DNA from: Euryarchaeota archaeon SM23-78 | GTDB taxonomy: Archaea; Nanobdellota; Nanobdellia; Woesearchaeales; SM23-78 | NCBI GenBank assembly: GCA_001595785.1 | Contig: LSSJ01000043.1 | Span: 23,895 to 87,894, forward strand | Length of the DNA stretch: 64,000 nucleotides | Reading direction: 5' to 3' | Part shown: positions 1 through 8,126 of the stretch, one piece after another | How positions within the stretch are numbered: position 1 is the stretch's first letter | Layout of the letters: each line of letters opens with the position of its first letter | Program-made: the position numbers and the translations under genes | Notes under the pieces: generated by a model | Databases searched by the model: none | What the model was told of the DNA's origin: nothing | What the model saw: only the letters and a program-made list of their open reading frames with translations

Positions 1-269
1 TAAAACTTATGCCTGCTCCTAAAGGTAAAGGTCTTTGCTCTGATAAAGAGATTGCAAAAATCTTAGAGCTAGCGGGAATAAAGGATATCTGGACTAAGAC
101 CAGAGGTCAGACTAAGAATAAGATTAATTTTATTTATGCATGTGAAGATGCTCTTAGAAAGCTGGTAAAGACCAAGGTGCATCCTGAGCACTTTAAAACC
201 CTTGCAATTGTGGAGAACAGCATTCCTCTGGAACAAGAACAGGATAGAACAGATGAAGGAAAAGCATGA
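1..269 (+). CDS. rpsE: 30S ribosomal protein S5 (uS5), 3' part only
   Basis: This is the C-terminal end of archaeal S5, a small-subunit protein involved in decoding fidelity. The gene is cut by the window edge. The frame is open from base 3, and the first in-frame ATG (base 9) lies inside the conserved core, so it is not the start. The PAPKGKGL and LELAGIKDIWTKT segments match the S5 C-terminal domain. The acidic tail ending EQDRTDEGKA is poorly conserved. The stop overlaps the next gene in an ATGA arrangement, as expected for the spc ribosomal operon order S5-L30-L15-SecY. Confidence 0.95.
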   Translation, partial: KLMPAPKGKGLCSDKEIAKILELAGIKDIWTKTRGQTKNKINFIYACEDALRKLVKTKVHPEHFKTLAIVENSIPLEQEQDRTDEGKA

Positions 270-766
270 AAATGAGTGCGCAGCAGAAAAGAAGCCGCAA
301 GGCAAAAACAAGGCACACAAGCCAGGAGAAAAACATTGTGAAGAAGCCTGGCCAAGCCATTAAGCCAGATCATGAACCTAAAGAAGCTAAGGGAAAGCTG
401 GCTTTAATACTTGTGCGTGGCTTGGTTGGTATAAGAGCAGATATCAAAGTAACTCTTTTCTCTCTGAGGCTTAGGAAAAAACATGCTTGCGTTGTTATTG
501 AAGACACGCTTAATAATAGGAGCGCTGCTTTGAAATGCAAAGATTATATTACTTATGGTGAGATGAATGATGAGACTCTCAAGCAACTCCTGGAGAAGAG
601 AGGAAAAAAAGACTCTAAGAAAAAAGGTCATCTAAAAAAATTCTTTTTACTCCACCCGCCAAGAGGGGGTTTTGAGAGAAAGGGAATAAAATCATCTTAT
701 ACTCGTGGAGGAGCTCTTGGTTATAGAGGAACAAGGATTAATGATTTGATTAAGAGGATGCTTTAA
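266..766 (+). CDS. rpl30: 50S ribosomal protein L30 (archaeal L7-type uL30)
   Basis: Large-subunit protein uL30 in its long archaeal/eukaryotic form. After a basic, disordered-looking N-terminus of about 45 residues comes the fold beginning ALILVRGLVGIRADIK. The C-terminal half includes FLLHPPRGGFERKGIK and a final GYRGTRINDLIKRML, both typical of archaeal L30. The Lys/Arg-rich leader is longer than usual. The ATG at 266 overlaps the rpsE stop by four bases; an ATG two codons later is equally possible. It is co-transcribed with its neighbours. Confidence 0.95.
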   Translation: MKMSAQQKRSRKAKTRHTSQEKNIVKKPGQAIKPDHEPKEAKGKLALILVRGLVGIRADIKVTLFSLRLRKKHACVVIEDTLNNRSAALKCKDYITYGEMNDETLKQLLEKRGKKDSKKKGHLKKFFLLHPPRGGFERKGIKSSYTRGGALGYRGTRINDLIKRML

Positions 767-767
767 A

Positions 768-1190
768 ATGGAACTAGCCAAGTTTGACAAAGGAGTTTTC
801 CTAGTAAATTTGTTGGCAATAATCTATGATAAAAATACAAAGAAGATACTTATTGGAAAAAGGGAAAAGGACCCGCATATTAAAAAACTAACTTGGTGTT
901 TTCCAGGCGGAAGACCTAATTATGAAGAGGACTTAGAAGTTAACCTTAAATATATAATAAGAACGAAAACAGGATTAGAAGCAGATGTAAAAGAAATAGT
1001 TTTTGCAAAAACATATCCAGAAAAAAAAGAGTTTTTGTCAATTTATTATTTAGTAGAACCATCCAGAGGAGAAGAAAAACCAGGTGAAAATATAAATGAA
1101 TTGAAATGGGTAAAACCAACAGAAGTTAAAAGGTATTTTACTACTTCATTACATCCAAAGGTTTTAGAATTCCTAAAAAGTCTGAGTTAA
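768..1190 (+). CDS. Nudix-fold protein with a degenerate Nudix box
   Basis: A 140-residue Nudix-fold protein inserted between rpl30 and rpl15. WCFPGGRPNYEEDLE and the downstream NELKWVKPTEV are Nudix hallmarks. The box G-x5-E-x7-REUXEEXGU is broken: after DLEVNLK it reads YIIRTKTGL, so the R and the metal-binding Glu residues of RExxEE are missing. Either it lost hydrolase activity and binds a nucleotide or nucleic acid, or it uses other residues. It starts 2 bases after the rpl30 stop and its TAA shares a base with the rpl15 ATG, so it is fully embedded in the operon. The substrate cannot be inferred. Confidence 0.8.
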   Translation: MELAKFDKGVFLVNLLAIIYDKNTKKILIGKREKDPHIKKLTWCFPGGRPNYEEDLEVNLKYIIRTKTGLEADVKEIVFAKTYPEKKEFLSIYYLVEPSRGEEKPGENINELKWVKPTEVKRYFTTSLHPKVLEFLKSLS

Positions 1191-1717
1191 TGATTAAAAT
1201 GAAGTTTAAAAAGAAAAAAGTCGTCAGGTACAGGGGAAGCAAGACTCATGGAGGCGGCGCTATGAAGAAGAGGCGAGGCGCAGGTCACCGAGGAGGTAGA
1301 GGTAGAGCAGGCAGTGGTAAAAGAGGAGATGCAAAAAAGCCTAGTTTCTGGAAGGAAAGGGCGGGGAGAACAGGATTTACTTCTAAGAGTAGAAAGAAAA
1401 TAAAGGCTCTTAATCTTGAGGTTATTCATGCCAAGCTTGACTCCTGGCTTAAAAAAGGTTTTGTGATTAAAAAACCAGCGGGCTATGAGCTTGAATTAAA
1501 AAAACTGGGTTATAACAAGTTGCTGGGCAAGGGAAGTGTTAAAGAAAAGTTTATCATAATCGCTGATTTTGCATCCAAAAAAGCTGTTGATAAGGTTAAG
1601 AAGGTCGGAGGGGATGTAAAGGTTTTGCAAGAGAAGAAAGTAAAGACAAAAGTAAAAAAGGAAAAGAAGAAAGAAGAAGAGGATGAGCAAAGCCCGTCCC
1701 AAATTGAAGACCAATGA
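1190..1717 (+). CDS. rpl15: 50S ribosomal protein L15 (uL15)
   Basis: Large-subunit protein uL15. The basic N-terminal half with GGGAMKKRRGAGHRGGRGRA and the KKPAGYELELKKLGYNKLL segment identify the archaeal family. The C-terminal Lys/Glu-rich tail (about 30 residues) looks disordered. Two starts are possible: ATG 1190, sharing one base with the preceding TAA, or ATG 1199, which follows TGATTAAA as several starts here do. The overlapping start fits translational coupling and is used. Confidence 0.94.
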   Translation: MIKMKFKKKKVVRYRGSKTHGGGAMKKRRGAGHRGGRGRAGSGKRGDAKKPSFWKERAGRTGFTSKSRKKIKALNLEVIHAKLDSWLKKGFVIKKPAGYELELKKLGYNKLLGKGSVKEKFIIIADFASKKAVDKVKKVGGDVKVLQEKKVKTKVKKEKKKEEEDEQSPSQIEDQ

Positions 1718-1792
1718 AAATTTTAAAAATTTAAGTTAAAATAAAATTAAAGAAATTAAAAATAAATTAAGAAAAGAATAAAAGAAAATGAT

Positions 1793-1819
1793 TATTTGCT
1801 CACTCACTGCGTTCGCGAG
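1793..1819 (+). promoter_or_regulatory. Hairpin leader over the secY ribosome-binding site
   Basis: The element TTTGCTCACTCACTGCGTTC followed by GCGAGG lies directly before secY. CTCAC pairs imperfectly with GCGAG, and the 3' arm runs into GAGGT, the likely Shine-Dalgarno 7 bases before the ATG. A near-identical copy precedes the STT3-like gene at 60202. Both copies follow an A/T-only low-complexity tract (here about 1718-1792). A translational control hairpin is inferred. Confidence 0.45.
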
Positions 1820-1826
1820 GTAAAAA

Positions 1827-3200
1827 ATGGGAGCTTTTGAGAACATACTTTTTAATCTTCCTGAAGTACAAGCACCAACTCAGAAGAGACTCTCCTTTAA
1901 GGTAAAACTTAAGTGGACCCTTATCATTCTTGTACTTTTCTTTATCCTTGGATTAATCCCTTTGTATGGTTTAGGAGGGAATGCTCTTCAGCAGTTCGAG
2001 TTTTTATCAGTAATCCTTGGAGCCAGTTTTGGAAGCATTATCAGCCTGGGTATTGGTCCTATAGTCACAGCATCCATCGTGTTGCAGCTGCTTAATGGCT
2101 CAGGCCTGGTTAAGTTTGACTTAACAACGCATGATGGAAAAAGAAGGTTTCAAGGAATCCAGAAGCTGTTATCTGTATTTTTCATAATCCTAGAAGCAGT
2201 AATCTATATCCAGATGGGTGGTTTAACTCCTGCTGCAGGGATTTCTCCACTAATACTTATCTTTCAATTATTCCTAGGAGGATTACTAATACTCTACATG
2301 GATGAGGTTGTTAGTAAGTGGGGCTTTGGCTCAGGTATAAGCCTGTTCATAGCTGCAGGTGTTTCTCAGACCATATTCATAAGAGCCTTTAATCCTTTAC
2401 CAAGCCCTAATGATCCTTCAGGCATGTCTTCAGGAGCAATCCCTTCCCTGATACAAGCTTTGGGTCAGGGAAATGCAACGCACGCAACCCTAATGATTGC
2501 AACAATAGCTGCAACTATTATTGTTTTCCTGCTTGTGGTTTATGCTCAGGCTATGAGAGTAGAAGTTCCTTTAAGCTTTGGCAGAGTACGTGGCTATGGA
2601 GTTAGGTGGCCTTTGCACTTCTTTTATACCAGCAACATACCTGTAATTCTAGCGGCTGCTCTTATTGCTAATGTCCAGTTATTTGCGCGTCTATTATCGA
2701 ATGCTGGCATCAATATATTAGGCACGTTCTCTGGGAATACGCCTGTCTCTGGCTTAGCAGCCTGGCTTTTTGGACCCAGAATTGTGGAACTAGCCATTAA
2801 ACACTCACTTACCTTTTCACACATTCTTCAAGCCTTGGTGTATGTACTTTTCATGATGCTTGGAGCCATGGTTTTCAGTATTTTCTGGGTGCAGACCTCT
2901 GGTCTTGATGCTAGGAGCCAAGCCAATCAGATGATAAGCTCAGGCCTCCAGATACCAGGCTTTAGAAAAGATATTCGTGTGTTAGAGAGAATGCTTAACA
3001 GATATATCTGGCCTCTCACAGTTGTAGGTGGCTTAGCTGTTGGCTTACTAGCAGCTCTTGCAGACATAGCAGGAGCTCTAGCCAGTGGAACAGGAATATT
3101 ACTGACAGTAATGATAGTTTATCGTCTATACGAGGAGATTGCTCAGCAGCACATGATGGATATGAATCCCATGATGAGAAAGTTTATAGCTGGGGGATGA
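1827..3200 (+). CDS. secY: Protein translocase subunit SecY
   Basis: Channel-forming subunit of the Sec translocon in the cytoplasmic membrane. The 457 residues are mostly hydrophobic with about ten membrane segments. The plug/TM2a region reads GASFGSIISLGIGPIVTASIVLQLL (quoted here in part as SLGIGPIVTASIVLQLL), and TM7-TM8 carries YALFAR-like loops. The cytosolic loop QAMRVEVPLSFGRVRGYG and the C-terminal DIAGALASGTGILLTVMI are typical of archaeal SecY. It sits at its usual place after L15. The leader holds a hairpin and a GAGGT ribosome-binding site. Confidence 0.96.
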   Translation: MGAFENILFNLPEVQAPTQKRLSFKVKLKWTLIILVLFFILGLIPLYGLGGNALQQFEFLSVILGASFGSIISLGIGPIVTASIVLQLLNGSGLVKFDLTTHDGKRRFQGIQKLLSVFFIILEAVIYIQMGGLTPAAGISPLILIFQLFLGGLLILYMDEVVSKWGFGSGISLFIAAGVSQTIFIRAFNPLPSPNDPSGMSSGAIPSLIQALGQGNATHATLMIATIAATIIVFLLVVYAQAMRVEVPLSFGRVRGYGVRWPLHFFYTSNIPVILAAALIANVQLFARLLSNAGINILGTFSGNTPVSGLAAWLFGPRIVELAIKHSLTFSHILQALVYVLFMMLGAMVFSIFWVQTSGLDARSQANQMISSGLQIPGFRKDIRVLERMLNRYIWPLTVVGGLAVGLLAALADIAGALASGTGILLTVMIVYRLYEEIAQQHMMDMNPMMRKFIAGG

Positions 3201-3265
3201 TTACTTGGGCGGTATATAGTTAAAAAATACGGGCGGCGTATAGTAAAAAACATGGGTGAGTATGT

Positions 3266-4075
3266 TTGGTTTTTGAATCACTTTTTGAATCCATAGGCAA
3301 TTTGTTTGAAAATTTACTAGACCCTATTTTTAATCCTCTTCTAAAGCTGCCTCCTGTGCTGGCAATTCTTATCCTTGCTTTTGTTCTTACCTTGATTGTG
3401 ACCTTAGTCTATAAATTTACAACAGACCAGGAGAAATTAAAGAAGCTAAGGGGTGAGATGAAAGAGAAACAGAAGAAGCTAAGAGAGGTTATGCAGAAAG
3501 ACCCTCAGAAAGCATCTAAGCTTCAGCAGGAGATGTGGGCTTCTCAAGGACCTCTTTTTAAGGAGAGCATGAGACCTGTGCTCTACACTTTTATTCCTTT
3601 CATAATCATATTTGCCTGGCTTAATGCTCATATGGCTTATTATCAGATAATGCCTGGCCAGGAATTCACCATAAGTGCAGAGTTTGCAGAGGGTCATGCG
3701 CCCACAGTAATGCTTTCTACAATTCCTGACTTAGAATTCCTGAGCAACCAAACCCAGGAAATAGCTGATGAAAAAGCAGTGTGGAAGCTAAAAGGAGATG
3801 CAGGCGAATACAGGCTAATATTAGATTATAATTCTGAAAAGTATGAAGAGGATTCCAGAGGCAAACCCTTAAACTTTATCATCAATGAGGAAAGAGATTA
3901 TGAAGAGCCTAACAAGATAATAAAGGATTCAAAACTAAAAAAAATAGTTGTTGGTAATGAGAAGATATATCCCTTAAAAGATTTGCTTGGATGGAAGCTG
4001 AGCTGGATATGGGTTTATATTATTTTCAGCATGATTATAAGCATAGGGCTTAGAAAGGTTTTGAAGGTTTATTAA
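3266..4075 (+). CDS. DUF106/EMC3-type membrane insertase (YidC-like protein 1)
   Basis: Archaeal YidC/Oxa1-superfamily protein, predicted to insert membrane proteins beside SecY. The N-terminal membrane segment PPVLAILILAFVLTLIVTLV is followed by a Lys/Glu/Gln coiled coil (about residues 55-90), a central membrane hairpin, an extracytoplasmic domain and a C-terminal membrane segment, the DUF106/EMC3 topology. TTG at 3266 is the only start in the open frame, 5 bases after GGTGAG, with a stop just upstream at 3257. Location after secY is standard in archaea. The interior exodomain of roughly 100 residues is longer than in minimal members. Confidence 0.85.
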   Translation: MVFESLFESIGNLFENLLDPIFNPLLKLPPVLAILILAFVLTLIVTLVYKFTTDQEKLKKLRGEMKEKQKKLREVMQKDPQKASKLQQEMWASQGPLFKESMRPVLYTFIPFIIIFAWLNAHMAYYQIMPGQEFTISAEFAEGHAPTVMLSTIPDLEFLSNQTQEIADEKAVWKLKGDAGEYRLILDYNSEKYEEDSRGKPLNFIINEERDYEEPNKIIKDSKLKKIVVGNEKIYPLKDLLGWKLSWIWVYIIFSMIISIGLRKVLKVY

Positions 4076-4098
4076 AACAAAAAGGCAACAAGGAAAGA

Positions 4099-4683
4099 AT
4101 GTTTTATGATTTACTAGCAATACTGATTTGTATTATAATCCTAATTATTTACTTGAATACTAAAAAATACTACTCAGTGCAAGGACTTTTAATAGCCATT
4201 CTCTGCGTTTTATTAATAGTCTTTAAAAGTAAGGAGATATTGATAAACCTAAATTTTAACAAAATCCTTTTACCAGTCATTATCTTTACAATCATATCAA
4301 TTCTATTACTTATCTACCTAGGTTATAAAAGTAACTCATTAAGAATTCCAAAATGGTTTTTTCCACTCCTCTTGATATATCTATTTTTTGGCATTGGCCA
4401 ACAAATCTTGTATCAGTCAATCTTCCATAATTCCATTAATAACTTGTTAAATAACCAAATTTTATCTGTGTTCTTAACTTCTTTATTTATCCTTGCTTTC
4501 CACATAGATAAAAAACATTATTTTAGTAAACAGTTCAAATTAATGATATTTCCTGCAATCTTCTGGTCCATCATGTTTGCAATCCAGCCAAACGTTATTC
4601 TTCTAGGAACCTCTCACGGAATTTTAGCTAGTGTATACTACATCTTTATTCATGGAAAAAACATAATTAAGGAAAAGTTCTAG
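4099..4683 (+). CDS. Polytopic membrane protein, unknown function
   Basis: A 194-residue protein with about six predicted membrane segments and few polar loops. The pairs FFGIGQQILYQ and GTSHGILASVYYIF resemble in spacing the EE-R and H motifs of CPBP/CAAX-type membrane proteases, but QQ replaces EE and the similarity is weak. It starts 23 bases after the DUF106 gene with AAGGAAAG as a weak ribosome-binding site, in a place where adenylate kinase or cytidylate kinase often lies in other archaea. Base composition is more AT-rich than the ribosomal genes. Function unassigned. Confidence 0.6.
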   Translation: MFYDLLAILICIIILIIYLNTKKYYSVQGLLIAILCVLLIVFKSKEILINLNFNKILLPVIIFTIISILLLIYLGYKSNSLRIPKWFFPLLLIYLFFGIGQQILYQSIFHNSINNLLNNQILSVFLTSLFILAFHIDKKHYFSKQFKLMIFPAIFWSIMFAIQPNVILLGTSHGILASVYYIFIHGKNIIKEKF

Positions 4684-4755
4684 AATCAAGCTATTGAACT
4701 TTTTTTCTTTTCTTTCTTGTTTTTTCATCGCAACCTTCAACAAAAATTAAAACAA

Positions 4756-4798
4756 GCAAATTTTTAATTTGCGGTTCCAGAAAAACTTTGTTTTTCTG
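4756..4798 (+). terminator. Two tandem hairpins with 3-base loops
   Basis: GCAAATT-TTT-AATTTGC (4756-4772) is followed by CAGAAAAAC-TTT-GTTTTTCTG (4778-4798), both perfect stems with a TTT loop. They lie after the membrane protein gene and before the rpl34e promoter. They may end the upstream transcript or stabilise its 3' end. Similar 3-base-loop stems occur at 40387 and 57892. Confidence 0.4.
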
Positions 4799-4813
4799 AA
4801 AACAATTTTTGAG

Positions 4814-4851
4814 AATGTTTGTGTTTGCAAACACAAACATTTATAAATACT
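4814..4851 (+). promoter_or_regulatory. rpl34e promoter: perfect 28-base palindrome next to TATA box
   Basis: A perfect palindrome (half-site AATGTTTGTGTTTG, then its complement) covers 4814-4841 and abuts the TATA-like TTTATAAATAC at 4841-4851. The ATG of rpl34e follows about 27 bases after the box, so the transcript is probably leaderless. The palindrome occupies the BRE/upstream position, where a dimeric regulator could bind or where it could form a hairpin. Confidence 0.5.
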
Positions 4852-4871
4852 CATCTATTCTCGTGGAGAAA

Positions 4872-5141
4872 ATGCCCAGACCCAAGCACAGATCAAGGAG
4901 TTTGAGAAGAGTGCAGAAGAAGATGCCTGGAGGCAAGACCAGACAGGTCTATGCAATGAGAAAGCCTAAAGTACACAAGTGTGCTAAGTGTGGTGTTGAG
5001 CTCAAAGGCATCCCTAGGTTTATGCCTAATAAGGCAAAAAATGCGCCTAGAACTAAAAAAAGGGTTGAGAGGGCTTATGGTGGATTTATCTGTGCTAGTT
5101 GTGCTAGGGAAAAGTTTAAGCAAGAAGCAAGATTAGGATAA
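4872..5141 (+). CDS. rpl34e: 50S ribosomal protein L34e
   Basis: An 89-residue archaeal/eukaryotic L34e. MPRPKHRSRSLRRVQKKMPG is the conserved start. A zinc ribbon is formed by CAKCG and CASC. A longer frame starts at 4809, but its first 21 codons include the promoter palindrome and TATA box, so ATG 4872, preceded by GTGGAG, is chosen. It is followed after a palindromic repeat element by rpl14e, consistent with a secondary ribosomal operon. Confidence 0.95.
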   Translation: MPRPKHRSRSLRRVQKKMPGGKTRQVYAMRKPKVHKCAKCGVELKGIPRFMPNKAKNAPRTKKRVERAYGGFICASCAREKFKQEARLG

Positions 5142-5207
5142 GCAAGGCATCCATTAGGTTTTTGGTGACAAAGACCAGCAAAATCTGAGGATGCAGATAT
5201 TCATGAT

Positions 5208-5333
5208 GTTGAAAAGTTATCCTACTCCGCTTTGCTCGCAAAAGTTCGCAAAGCTCCGCCTGGCCATGCCATTATTGCCTCATTGCATTCGGCAATAAAT
5301 GCCAATAATGGCACAGACGGCTATCTTTTCAAC
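5208..5333. repeat. Intergenic imperfect palindrome, family A copy 1
   Basis: A 126-base element between rpl34e and rpl14e. The outer arms GTTGAAAAG and CTTTTCAAC are inverted (extending to GGCTATCTTTTCAAC with mismatches). An inner 10-base inverted repeat GCCATTATTG/CAATAATGGC lies at 5268-5312. The core at 5221-5270, read on the minus strand, contains GGCGGAGCTTTGCGAACTTT and GAGCAAAGCGGAGTAGG. This is nearly identical to the core at 8181-8231, while the outer arms of the two copies differ. Confidence 0.75.
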
Positions 5334-5369
5334 CAGAAATAATGTAACAAAGCAGAGGAGATTGTTAAA

Positions 5370-5777
5370 ATGTATGAAATCGGCAGAGTGTGTGTTAAAA
5401 TTGCTGGTAGAGATGCTGGTAAGAAATGCTTAATCATTGACACTATTAATAAGAGCCATGTATTAATTGATGGTCAGACCAGACGAAGAAAGTGTAATGT
5501 TAAGCACCTTGAGCCTTTGGGTCAGGTTTTAAAAGTAACCAAGAATGCTCCTAGACCAGAGGTTATTAGGCTTTTTAAGGGCTTGAAAATTGAGATTAAG
5601 GAAACGAAACCTAAGAAAAAGACAGAGAAGCCAAAGAGGCTTAGGAAGAAAAAAGAAAAGCCTGTGAAAAAGGCGCCTGTGAAGAAAGCACCTGAGAAAA
5701 AGGTTAAGGAAGTGAAAGCAGTAAAACCAGAGACAAAACCAGCTCCACCAAAGCCTAAAGCAGAGGAGAAGAAATAA
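5370..5777 (+). CDS. rpl14e: 50S ribosomal protein L14e
   Basis: KOW-type archaeal L14e. MYEIGRVCVKIAGRDAGKKC and the IDTINKSHVLIDG segment match the family. The fold ends near residue 75. About 55 residues of Lys/Pro/Ala/Glu repeats (KKAPVKKAPEKK type) follow, making it much longer than usual. The tail resembles the basic disordered tails of other proteins in this genome. An AGAGGAGAT ribosome-binding site precedes ATG 5370. Confidence 0.93.
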   Translation: MYEIGRVCVKIAGRDAGKKCLIIDTINKSHVLIDGQTRRRKCNVKHLEPLGQVLKVTKNAPRPEVIRLFKGLKIEIKETKPKKKTEKPKRLRKKKEKPVKKAPVKKAPEKKVKEVKAVKPETKPAPPKPKAEEKK

Positions 5778-5795
5778 TTTTTAAAAATAATTTTT

Positions 5796-6356
5796 TTAAT
5801 AATCTATTTTTTTTTCTCTTATACTCTGTCTTTTACTTCTTTTTTTTCTTTTCTTAATTTCCTTAAGAAGGTTCTCAACTGCCTCTTTAGGAGTGCTAGC
5901 TCCCATTACTATCTCTGTTTTTCTTTCATCAAAATAAGTGTCTGTAAGGGTCTTGGCCATGCCTCCACTAGGGGTGAGAGCAACAATAGGTATGTCTTCT
6001 ATATATGCATAGGTTGCTTCATTAAGCGTGCCTGCTCCTCCTCCTACAATGATTGCTCCATCACAGCTGTTAAGATTAATAGCATCTCTTGACCAGCCAA
6101 TGCCAGTAGCAACAACAATGTCACAGTATTTGTTAACACGCTCCATCTTCCCCCAAGGAATAATTCCTAGGGTTAGCCCGCCTTGTTTTTTTGCTCCTTT
6201 CATACCTGCTTCCATTACTCCGTGACCACCGCCTGTAAGAGTAACTGCTCCTATCTTTGCGATTTCTTCACCAACCTGTTCTGCGAGTTGATAAGCCTTT
6301 TTGGTACAGATTGATTTGCTACTGCCAATAACCGCTATTTGTACTTTTCTTGCCAT
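5796..6356 (-). CDS. TIGR00725/LOG-like Rossmann-fold protein
   Basis: A Rossmann-fold protein of the DprA/LOG superfamily, annotated in many archaea as TIGR00725 or lysine-decarboxylase-like. TLTGGGHGVMEAGMKGAKKQ and the nucleotide-binding GGGAGTLNEATYAY (family motif PGGxGTxxE) are present. LOG proteins release cytokinin bases from nucleotide monophosphates; the archaeal role is unknown. ATG 6356 is preceded by AGGTGA at proper distance, so the two-codon-longer GTG is not used. The C-terminus is a basic tail. It is convergent with rpl14e. Confidence 0.8.
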   Translation of the reverse strand: MARKVQIAVIGSSKSICTKKAYQLAEQVGEEIAKIGAVTLTGGGHGVMEAGMKGAKKQGGLTLGIIPWGKMERVNKYCDIVVATGIGWSRDAINLNSCDGAIIVGGGAGTLNEATYAYIEDIPIVALTPSGGMAKTLTDTYFDERKTEIVMGASTPKEAVENLLKEIKKRKKRSKRQSIREKKIDY

Positions 6357-6391
6357 GTTCACTTCACCTTTGTTTTCTCTATTTTAATATT

Positions 6392-8062
6392 TTATTTTTT
6401 TATTGCCTCATACAGGTCTGTTAGGTTTAGTTCAAAACTAGAGACAGGCATTTCTATCCCAAAGTTTTCAAGCACTTTTGGATGTATTTCTCCTATGTAT
6501 GCTACTCCTTTGCTTTTACCTTTATCATTCACACTAATCCTGGCAACTCGCCCAGGAATAAAGGAGGAGTGCTCTGTTTCTTTTGATTCATACTTAAGGT
6601 CAAGAGCATTTATTAAGGCATCAAAGACTTGTTTTATCCTGGTGAAATCAATGTTCTGGCCACACAAGGCAACTCCCAGCCTATCATTCTCAGCAATCCC
6701 TGTTTCTGCATTCTTATCTTTCTTAAAGATGATTCCATTTTCAAAAATGTTTTGAGGGTATTCTCTGTTGGTGTTTTCTGATAATACTTTCATAAGGCTT
6801 GGTATAATCCAGGTTCTTAGAACAGAGTATTCCTTTGTTAAAGCATTCTCTAGTTCAACAACATCTGCTTCAAAGAGCATCTTCTTATTATGATCTTCTT
6901 TGTTGGTAAGATTGTAAGTGTTGGTTTCAAGCAAGCCCAACCCAATTAACACATTTGCAATCCTTGATTTGAATTCCTCAAACCTATCTTCTTCTCCTAT
7001 TGTTGAAACATTAGGTATCTCTGGTTCAAAGTTTTCATATCCATAAGCTATTGCTATGTCCTCTGCAAAATCTATCTGGTGTAGGATGTCTGTTCTGTAA
7101 GCAGGCACCAATACTTTTTTGTTTTTATAATCATAACCCATTCTTTCCAGTAGTTCTTTAATTTTACCTTCTGAAAGTTCAAGACCAAGCATTTTATTAA
7201 TATACTTTATGTCTAAGTTCCACTCAACAGGCTTTAGGTCAGGACTCACAACTTTCTTTTTTCCATACACTAATTCCATTTCATATATCTCTCCTCCCAT
7301 ATCTGCAAGCGCAGTTACTAATATATTAAGACCCTTTGATAGGATATCATAGTCAAATCCACTGAACTCAATGAACACCTCCTTTGTCTTCTCTGATATT
7401 TTTCCTGTTTTGTGAGAATTAATTATTGGTGGCATTGAAAGAATCTCGTTCTTTGTATCCATAAAGATAGGGAAAACTTCTTTTCCTTCGAGCAGATGCG
7501 CATAATCCTTTCCTGTCGGATGCTTTTGCAAGATTTCTAAACCGTTCATCTCTTTATCTGATTCTAAAGGAACAAACCTAATCTCTTTTGGCTTCTTTGC
7601 AGTATATGTGATTGGAAGAGTGATTTCCTCAAGGGGATAGATACCGATAGCAAGCTTCTTACGATCCCTTCCCATGCCTATGTGCAGCTTTTCCTGTATT
7701 TGTATGATTTCTCGTATTTTTTCATCATCAAATTTTAGGTTCGTTACAATTGCACAAGCAGTGAAAGGCCTTACTTTTTTTACGCTCTCATTAATAATAA
7801 CTTTATAATTCTTTTCTCTTTTCCTAACATTATACTTTCTCAAACCTGTTTTTACACCGATAAAAGAAGACAAGGCCCGTGCAAACCCTTGCTCAGAGAG
7901 CATGTCAGGCCTGTTAGGAAACACCTCAACAACAATTTCATTACCCTCAATCTTTTCAAGGTCAGTGCCAAGCATACTTATACGGTCTTTTAACTGCTCT
8001 AATGCAAGCTTTTTTCCAACCAGCTTCTCCAGCACATCCTTGTTAAGGGTTATTGTTGGCAT
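6392..8062 (-). CDS. pheT: Phenylalanyl-tRNA synthetase beta subunit
   Basis: Non-catalytic beta subunit of the heterotetrameric PheRS, which helps bind and edit Phe-tRNA. The 556 residues correspond to the short archaeal/eukaryotic form lacking the bacterial EMAP-type tRNA-binding domain. The start MPTITLNKDVLEKLVGK, the N-terminal EVFPNRPDMLSEQGFAR, the B5-like region (KVLVPAYRTDILHQIDFAED) and the synthetase-like core with NTYNLTN match the family. It follows pheS on the same strand with a 184-base gap that contains a family A palindrome. Confidence 0.95.
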   Translation of the reverse strand: MPTITLNKDVLEKLVGKKLALEQLKDRISMLGTDLEKIEGNEIVVEVFPNRPDMLSEQGFARALSSFIGVKTGLRKYNVRKREKNYKVIINESVKKVRPFTACAIVTNLKFDDEKIREIIQIQEKLHIGMGRDRKKLAIGIYPLEEITLPITYTAKKPKEIRFVPLESDKEMNGLEILQKHPTGKDYAHLLEGKEVFPIFMDTKNEILSMPPIINSHKTGKISEKTKEVFIEFSGFDYDILSKGLNILVTALADMGGEIYEMELVYGKKKVVSPDLKPVEWNLDIKYINKMLGLELSEGKIKELLERMGYDYKNKKVLVPAYRTDILHQIDFAEDIAIAYGYENFEPEIPNVSTIGEEDRFEEFKSRIANVLIGLGLLETNTYNLTNKEDHNKKMLFEADVVELENALTKEYSVLRTWIIPSLMKVLSENTNREYPQNIFENGIIFKKDKNAETGIAENDRLGVALCGQNIDFTRIKQVFDALINALDLKYESKETEHSSFIPGRVARISVNDKGKSKGVAYIGEIHPKVLENFGIEMPVSSFELNLTDLYEAIKK

Positions 8063-8126
8063 AAAATTACCTCAATTTTATGCCTCAAAAACATTTTTGT
8101 TTTTGTTGGCATTTTTTTCTTTTTTT

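Noticed and set aside
9..269. Start of S5 at ATG 9
   Set aside because: Conserved S5 sequence continues upstream (codons AAA CTT before it); the true start is outside the window.
3252..3296. Alternative ATG (3252) upstream of the DUF106 gene
   Set aside because: It is in another frame and stops after 14 codons; the DUF106 frame has a stop at 3257, leaving TTG 3266 as start.
5160..5210. Possible C/D-box sRNA (GGTGACA ... CTGA ... ATGATG) after rpl34e
   Set aside because: Box order and spacing do not fit a C/D RNA; the region flanks the palindromic element.
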